A stretch of 64,000 nucleotides of DNA, from NCBI GenBank assembly GCA_964019335.1, contig OZ025661.1, positions 524,001-588,000 of the forward strand. Direction: 5' to 3'. Positions 58,561 through 64,000 of this stretch are shown here, piece after piece. Position numbers and translations under genes: made by a program. The notes beneath the pieces were generated by a model, which saw nothing but the letters and a program-made list of their open reading frames with translations, was not told the DNA's origin and searched no databases. This DNA is from Diplonema japonicum (lineage: Eukaryota > Euglenozoa > Diplonemea > Diplonemida > Diplonemidae). Within the stretch, counting starts at the first letter, position 1. Each line of letters opens with the position of its first letter.

Positions 58561-60490
58561 AATCAGATGGTCAAAATAACAGCGAAAACGTGAGTCTCCC
58601 CCGACTGGTCAGAAAAAGAAGAAGAAGACGATGAGGCGGTCAAAGAGGGGCCGGAAACGATGCTTGGGTGGGAGAAATACTCCCAAAGGCCCGAAACATA
58701 TCATTTCCGTAAAAAGGTGGGCTTAGGACACCTCTAGGTGAAGCGGCCAATGAGGAGGGTGTTTTTAATCTTTTTTTTTACACACGCGGTACTTGAGCTC
58801 ATAGTTTCTTCCACGAACGGTCGTTTCGGTTCAAAAAAAACAGCGGAATCTGAATCTTTCCATCCCAGAGTACAAAATTTGGCTTGGGTTGGTCCTGTTA
58901 CTGGGTTTACGCTCGGCACCGAACATGAAGAGCTACTGGACAACAAATTCTAATTTAACCATCCCGGCTTTGAGAAAATGAGCAAACCGATTCGTTGACA
59001 TACAGCGCTACCTCACCTTTGACAACCTGGAAAACATTTGGAAGGCCTGAAACTGCACCTCATGCGCAGGTTTCTTGACATCATTGTCAACCGGTGTAGG
59101 ACTGTGCGGACCCCTGGCAAGTGGCGAATTTCAACATTTTCAGCAAGAAGTCCACAACACAGGACCTAGTCATGCATACTGTCGACTCCTAAGGGTTTGC
59201 TGTCGACCCCTGACCTGCAAGACCAGCTCCAGGGGACTGGAGTTCGGCATATGAAAACCCGGAAGTGAACCATGGTCGTTTTTTATTGGGTCCTGGAAAG
59301 CTGTGTTGCCAACCCCTCCATAATCTGGAATGTGGCAAAAATTATGGCTTCCCGAGCTTCGAAGAAGAACTTGTTGGCAAGCTGCTCACCCATGCCCCAA
59401 AAACCGATAGCACACACCCCCCGACAACACCGTCACCGACCCCCAAGCGCAAACACGCTATTTATAATTCCCTGTTATCCCCTAAACGCCCGGAGCCTAT
59501 CTACGGTACCCCCCCCCCCCCCATTTTCGTTGTTGCTTTGAATACTCAAAAAAAGGGCAGCATGCAACCATAGGAAGGTGCAAGGAAAGGGTAAACGGTA
59601 CTAAAATTTTCAATTCCAGGTGCCAGATTCAGATGAGAACACTTAACTATGTGTGTAAGAGGGGGATTGAAGGTGTACTTTTTATGTCCGATTTTGGGGG
59701 GTCTTGTCGTGGGGGGTCCGTGGAGTTATGGCTGGGCTAAAAAGGGCAGCATTCAGCCCTATTTGGTGCCCTGAACTCTAGGATTGAGGTCAGTCTGGAG
59801 ACTTTTTGGGGCTGTGGGATGAAAAAAGCAACTTGTGAGTTTTTTTTCCAGCTGGGGTAGCATGCAAGGGTAAAAAACACGTTTTGCATAAGGGGGTTTT
59901 GCAACAGGGGCACCACGTTTGCACCTTCTTCCCGTACCCAGGAACAGCACAGAGCACCCTCCTCACCTTCGTTCCGTTCATCATGGTCTCGGAGGTGTGA
60001 TTTAGGGTCAAATCGAGACGTTTTGGGTATTTCTGAGTGAGGGAATCCTCATTGCTAGCGTGTTTGCGCTTGGGGGTCGGTGACGGTGTTGTCGGGGGGT
60101 GTGTGCTATCGGTTTTTGGGGCATGGGTGAGCAGCTTGCCAACAAGTTCTTCTTTGAAGCTCGGGAAGCCATAATTTTTGCCACATTCCTTGCTCTTCTT
60201 CCAGCTGAAAATGTTGAAATTCGCCAGGTAACAGTTTTATGAGTCGCATGTAGCGATTACCTTGATGCCCACCGAGTTGTTTTTTCGTGGTTCCATGACT
60301 TTTATTGTTGTCGGGATAACACTGTCGTCAACAGACAACCACTTGCCAGGGGTCCGCACAGTTGACAATGATGTCAAGAGACCTACGCATGAGGCGCAGT
60401 TTCAGGCCTTCCAAATGTTTTCCAGGTTGTCAAAGGTCGGCGCTGTATGTCAACGAATCGGTTTCCTCATTTTCTCAAAATTGAAGCAGG
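58561..60490. mobile_element. two PiggyBac remnants in inverted orientation
   Basis: 58971-59460 (plus) and 60056-60485 (minus) are near-identical in opposite directions, for example TTTGAGAAAATGAG..AACCGATTCG and AAAATTATGGCTTCCCGAGC. The plus copy reads SYWTTNSNLTIP and NRFVDIQRYLTFDNLENIWK, the minus copy PGKWLSVDDS and EPRKNNSVGIKVIAT, all PiggyBac DDE_Tnp_1_7 parts. Between the arms, on the minus strand (59759-60011), RRVLCAVPGYGKKVQTWCPC and CKTPLCKTCFLPLHA form the Cys-rich C-terminal finger typical of PiggyBac transposases. All frames are broken. Confidence 0.75.
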
Positions 60491-60886
60491 GACCAGCAGG
60501 GCAACAGGAGGACATGGGGTCGAGGCGTGGCACAGCATACATGTCCTTCTAAAAAATGAGGCAGAGACAAGCACTACGACATCCACACGCTGAAGCACAT
60601 CCTCATCAAAGACCCGAAGAGGGCAATCAGGTTCCTCGAGGACACCGAAGAAACAACCTACAAGCCCACTGGCAAGCCCACCGGCAAGCCCCCCGACGAC
60701 GACTAGCCGTATACCTAGCAAGCTAATCAAAAGGCAGCAGGAAGAAAACAAATCAAGTGTAAACAAATAGAAAGAAAAAAAAAAAGAAAGAAAGAAAGAA
60801 AAAATAGCATAAACCCCAACAACCCTCTTCCCCCATGTGCATCAATAAAAAAAAAAAGAATCCCGAGGACTGGCAACCAAAGGAGG

Positions 60887-60923
<37 letters not shown>

Positions 60924-61078
60924 CCATTAGCCAACTGTGGAAAGAGAATACCCATGTCACAAAGGTGCTAGAACAATAACACAGGCCGACACGAAAGCAC
61001 GAACGTCTCAACACACTTCCGTTGGCTCCACACAGCCCAGCTGGGTGGGGTCGGTCTGGCTAGACCAAGAGGAGGTGG

Positions 61079-61111
<33 letters not shown>

Positions 61112-61943
61112 CGGGATGGTCCTGGAGAAGCCGGTCTCGTTTTGCCACCATTTCCAGCAAGTTGTACTGCGTCTGCCTAGCCGGTGTTGGTGTGATCGGT
61201 GACCAACACAGAATAATGATGAAAAGAAACTAGTACACTGAAAGTAGGGGGGCTCACTATTCTGGGTCACCAGAAAAATCTGTTGTTTCTTCAGACGCTT
61301 GAACCACCCGAAGTAGAACAGCAGGAAGGGAGGAGGAGGAAGGGGGAGGAGGTACTGATGTCTTCTTCTTTACTTCTGTTGTCGCTGCTGTCTGGGTTGC
61401 CATCCTTTGCTTTTGCCTGCATATGGCACTTCCACTCCGTCGCTCTGAGCTCCCACTTCTTGCCCTCTTTTGTGTAGTGGGCCCGGTAGTAGAGCTCCTT
61501 GTGGTTGTACTCCGCTATCGCGATCCTGTCCCATCTGGAGTCCTTGTCAAATATTTTCCGCTGAACTACTGGTCAGGAAGATGCTGGGATCGAATCAGTT
61601 TTCCAAGGGTTTTTAAAGGGAAAAGTGCCCAGGTGCAAAAGTTTGCCAAAAATGGCCAAAACTCAAAATGGCGACTTCCAAGGTCATTTTGGTTGGCCCC
61701 AAAAAAACTTTTTTTGGAAAATCTTTTTTGGAACTTCCTTGGAACTCGCCGTTCTTTCATGTCCGATATATGGATTTTTTGAAAAAAAAAATTCAACGAA
61801 CCTTTGAGCAGTTTTGACATTTTTTCCCCTATAGCCCCCCATAACCCCTTTGGGACAGGTCACTTAGCGAATATGGAAGGATTAATAATAATGATAATAA
61901 TAATAATAGCAACACAAGCAACAGGTCAAGCTCGAAGTGTAGC
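60491..61943. other. intergenic, homopolymers and microsatellites
   Basis: A short frame 60564-60706 ends YDIHTLKHILIKDPKRAIRF then (K)PTGKPTGKPPDDD and a stop, looking like the tail of an old coding sequence I cannot name. GAAA repeats (60772-60805), A runs (60889-60922, 61083-61109), a (AAT/ATA)n stretch at 61884-61910. No intact gene. Confidence 0.5.
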
Positions 61944-64000
61944 GTGGCATACGAAACAAAGTATCTGAACAATGCACTAGAAAGCATGAAAAAAAAGATG
62001 AACAATTATGTAAAAGAAATCCACGAAAGCGAAAAGGAGCTCCGCAAGCTTGAGGATATCAATGCGATCCCTGAATGGGCTTCTTCCGGGAAAGGGCTGG
62101 TGGGGTTGCTGACGGACCTTGAGGGAGAGGCAAGGCTAGTGAGCATGCAGCGCACCAATGAAGTCGACAAGAAGCTGTCGCTACTGCGTTCAGAGAAGCC
62201 TGCTGATGAGGCCCTTGAGGTGCTGCAGGTTGGGGGTATCGCAACAGCGGAGGATCTGGAAGTGAAGCTTGAGGAGAATAGAAGGCAGGCGGGGTACGAG
62301 GAGTCAGGGAGACAGGCGCTGAAGCAGCTGGCACCACACCTGCGATACTTGGAGACCGTCGTAGGAGTGGGCGTTGATTGTGAGCGTGCTGCGAAGCTGC
62401 GGGATTCTCTGGACACGAAGGTGAAGGACACTGTGAGGGAGAAGGAAGCCGAAGGGGTGGCGGCGGTGAAGCGGGCGTGCACGATGGTCACCGAAGAGGA
62501 GTGGGACCTGTCGGCATTGGAGGAGATCGTTCGGAAGGTGGACAGCGTCTTTGACTACTTCGACACAATGCGCCCTGAGTACAAGGAGCACGTGGGAGAC
62601 CCGTCATCACTCCTTGCATCCCTTGCTGGGCTGTGCAAGCACCTGCAGTGGCACATGAATGGCGATGAGATGACTTTCGTGCGCCACCTTCACGTGGCAC
62701 AGCTCTTCTCAAGGCTCGACAGTGCAGCTCAGCAGTTCAGTGAGCTCTGCGCCACGCACAACAACGATCTGCAGTCGATTCTGAAGTACGAGCTTCCCAG
62801 CGTGGTGGACGACATAGAGCTCTCGAAGGTGGAGGAGAAGCTGGAGCTGTACAGCAAGCTTGGGAAGGCACGGCAACCACAGACCATGAGCAGGGTTGTG
62901 AAAGAACAGTTGCTGCAACCTTGTCTTCAAGAAAGAAATTCATGTGATCGCTGAGGAGACAGGGAACGTGCACTTTGCAAAGCTGATGCAGGAGGTGAAA
63001 AGGGAGCTTCAGGGGGGGAAGCGGAGTGTTCTTGTGCTGTTCGAGACGGAGAAGCAAGTGGACGACTACATGAAGCGTGTGGGTGAGACGGAGGACGAGG
63101 CCTTCGTTCGGAAGATGCAGAGGATGGTGGAGGGGCTCACACACGATGAGAGGGTGTCGCGAACGAGGAGGGCGACGACCCCTGGGGTGCTGACCTTTGC
63201 GACTCGTGTACGGGCGTGGGATCGACTTCATCGTGACACAGAAGGAGATGCTGGATGCAGGGGGTCTCCATGTGGTGCAGACCTTCATGGGCCCCATGTC
63301 GGAGCACCTGCAGATCAAGGGACGGGCGGCACGCCAAGGACAGCCAGGCTCCTTCTCCATGCTCGTCGACATCGGGGGGCTCGACAAGTTCGAGATCAGC
63401 AGGGAGCAGGCTCTTGAGGCCTCGAGGGACAGCAAGCTGTACGACCTTGTTCGGAAGAGCAAAGCTTTCTATGCGAAGGACCTGTCACTGCAGAGTGAGG
63501 AGATGAGGCATGCAAAGGAGGACCACGACAGCTCCATGGCATTCAGGCGTAACTTGGGCCTTGGTGGGATGAAGAGGTCCGAACTTGTTGAGAAGCTTGT
63601 GGAGTGGAACAAGGGTCCCAGGGAGCAAGTGCAACAGTCAGTGCTACAGGAAAGCAAGACGGTGATCCTTCTTGACGGGACTAATTCGATGACCCACCTC
63701 ATTCACGGTGCGAAGGCAGTGCTGCGTGAGACCTTCAAGCGTGTCTACTCTATTCTAGAGGAGGCGAAGAAAGGCTCCTTACAGGAGTTACAACCACAAG
63801 CTGTTCGAGTGCTCGAAGTGGTGTGACGATGCTGGGTCATTGTACGAGTTCCTTCAGTGTGTGCGGGCAGAAGGCGGCTGGGGTGAGGAAGCAGTGGAGG
63901 CAGGTCTGCAGCACGTGAACGGGGAGGCAGGGGTGACACAAGTGATCCTCATGGGCGATGCACCTGCCAACTCTGCGGAAAAGTTACAGCAGGCTAAATC
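61944..64000 (+). pseudogene. deleted, frameshifted copy of gene A
   Basis: 62050-62880 matches gene A stalk 43903-44733 at moderate similarity (ELYSKLGKA at the end). At about 62885-62925 the match jumps to gene A 48050, so about 3.3 kb holding most of the stalk, Walker A and DEVD is missing. From 62945 to the window end the sequence is almost identical to gene A 48070-49160 (GRGIDF, QIKGRAARQGQPGSF, VWA). A two-base loss near 63208 and a loss of about 20 bases near 63777 break the frame, and the MIDAS-like DGTGSM is DGTNSM here. The copy continues beyond the window. It cannot encode a working SecA-type motor. Confidence 0.88.

Noticed and set aside
61566-61820. Open frames around 61.6-61.8 kb
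   Set aside because: Driven by A/T runs; no recognisable domain on either strand.

Overview
The window is nuclear DNA of a microbial eukaryote. Protein genes are compact, with long single-exon frames. Seven cis-introns can be placed by reading frame; all are 31-42 nt and start GTAT (six of seven GTATG). Sixteen consecutive genes from about 2.3 to 25.7 kb lie on the minus strand and every intact gene from 32 to 58 kb lies on the plus strand. Most start codons follow an AG acceptor by a few bases, often behind a pyrimidine-rich run. One-strand gene arrays with an acceptor at each 5' end suggest spliced-leader trans-splicing. Together with a homocitrate synthase (alpha-aminoadipate lysine route), this fits Euglenozoa of the euglenid/diplonemid kind. 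Dinoflagellates or perkinsids are alternatives, and I cannot place the organism with certainty.

0-25.8 kb, minus-strand housekeeping array: RING-H2 protein, RNA polymerase II subunit RPB11, a long coiled-coil protein, homocitrate synthase with an extra C-terminal LOR/SDH-like domain, complex I subunit NDUFA12 with a long tail, a three-exon MFS transporter, two small unknown proteins, a MAPEG membrane protein, an IQ-motif MAP3K-like kinase, a small coiled-coil protein, a gamma-proteobacterial-type aspartate-semialdehyde dehydrogenase, an RFG-repeat protein, an ankyrin-RING protein, an unknown protein, and a secreted leucine-rich-repeat protein.

25.8-32.1 kb, strand-switch region: PiggyBac remains, a small inverted-repeat element, a minisatellite of about 50 bp units, a decayed Crinkler-like nuclease domain and an 815-bp Tc1/mariner-pogo type element with intact terminal repeats ending 50 bp before the next gene.

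32-38.7 kb: an ammonium-transporter/ankyrin fusion with an altered pore residue, then a secreted GH3 beta-xylosidase-like enzyme. 38.8-40.6 kb: decayed pogo and PiggyBac copies.

40.7-58 kb: the most unusual part. Two giant neighbouring, same-strand genes share an N-terminal P-loop GTPase-like domain and a very long helical stalk, but end in different ATPase modules. Gene A carries a SecA-type DEAD motor followed by a von Willebrand A domain. Gene B carries three CbbX/CfqX-type AAA+ modules and a Cys-containing tail. Both show several reading-frame breaks that do not look like the mini-introns used elsewhere. After an inverted pair of PiggyBac relics (58.5-60.5 kb), a third, deleted and frameshifted copy of gene A runs off the end of the window (61.9-64 kb).
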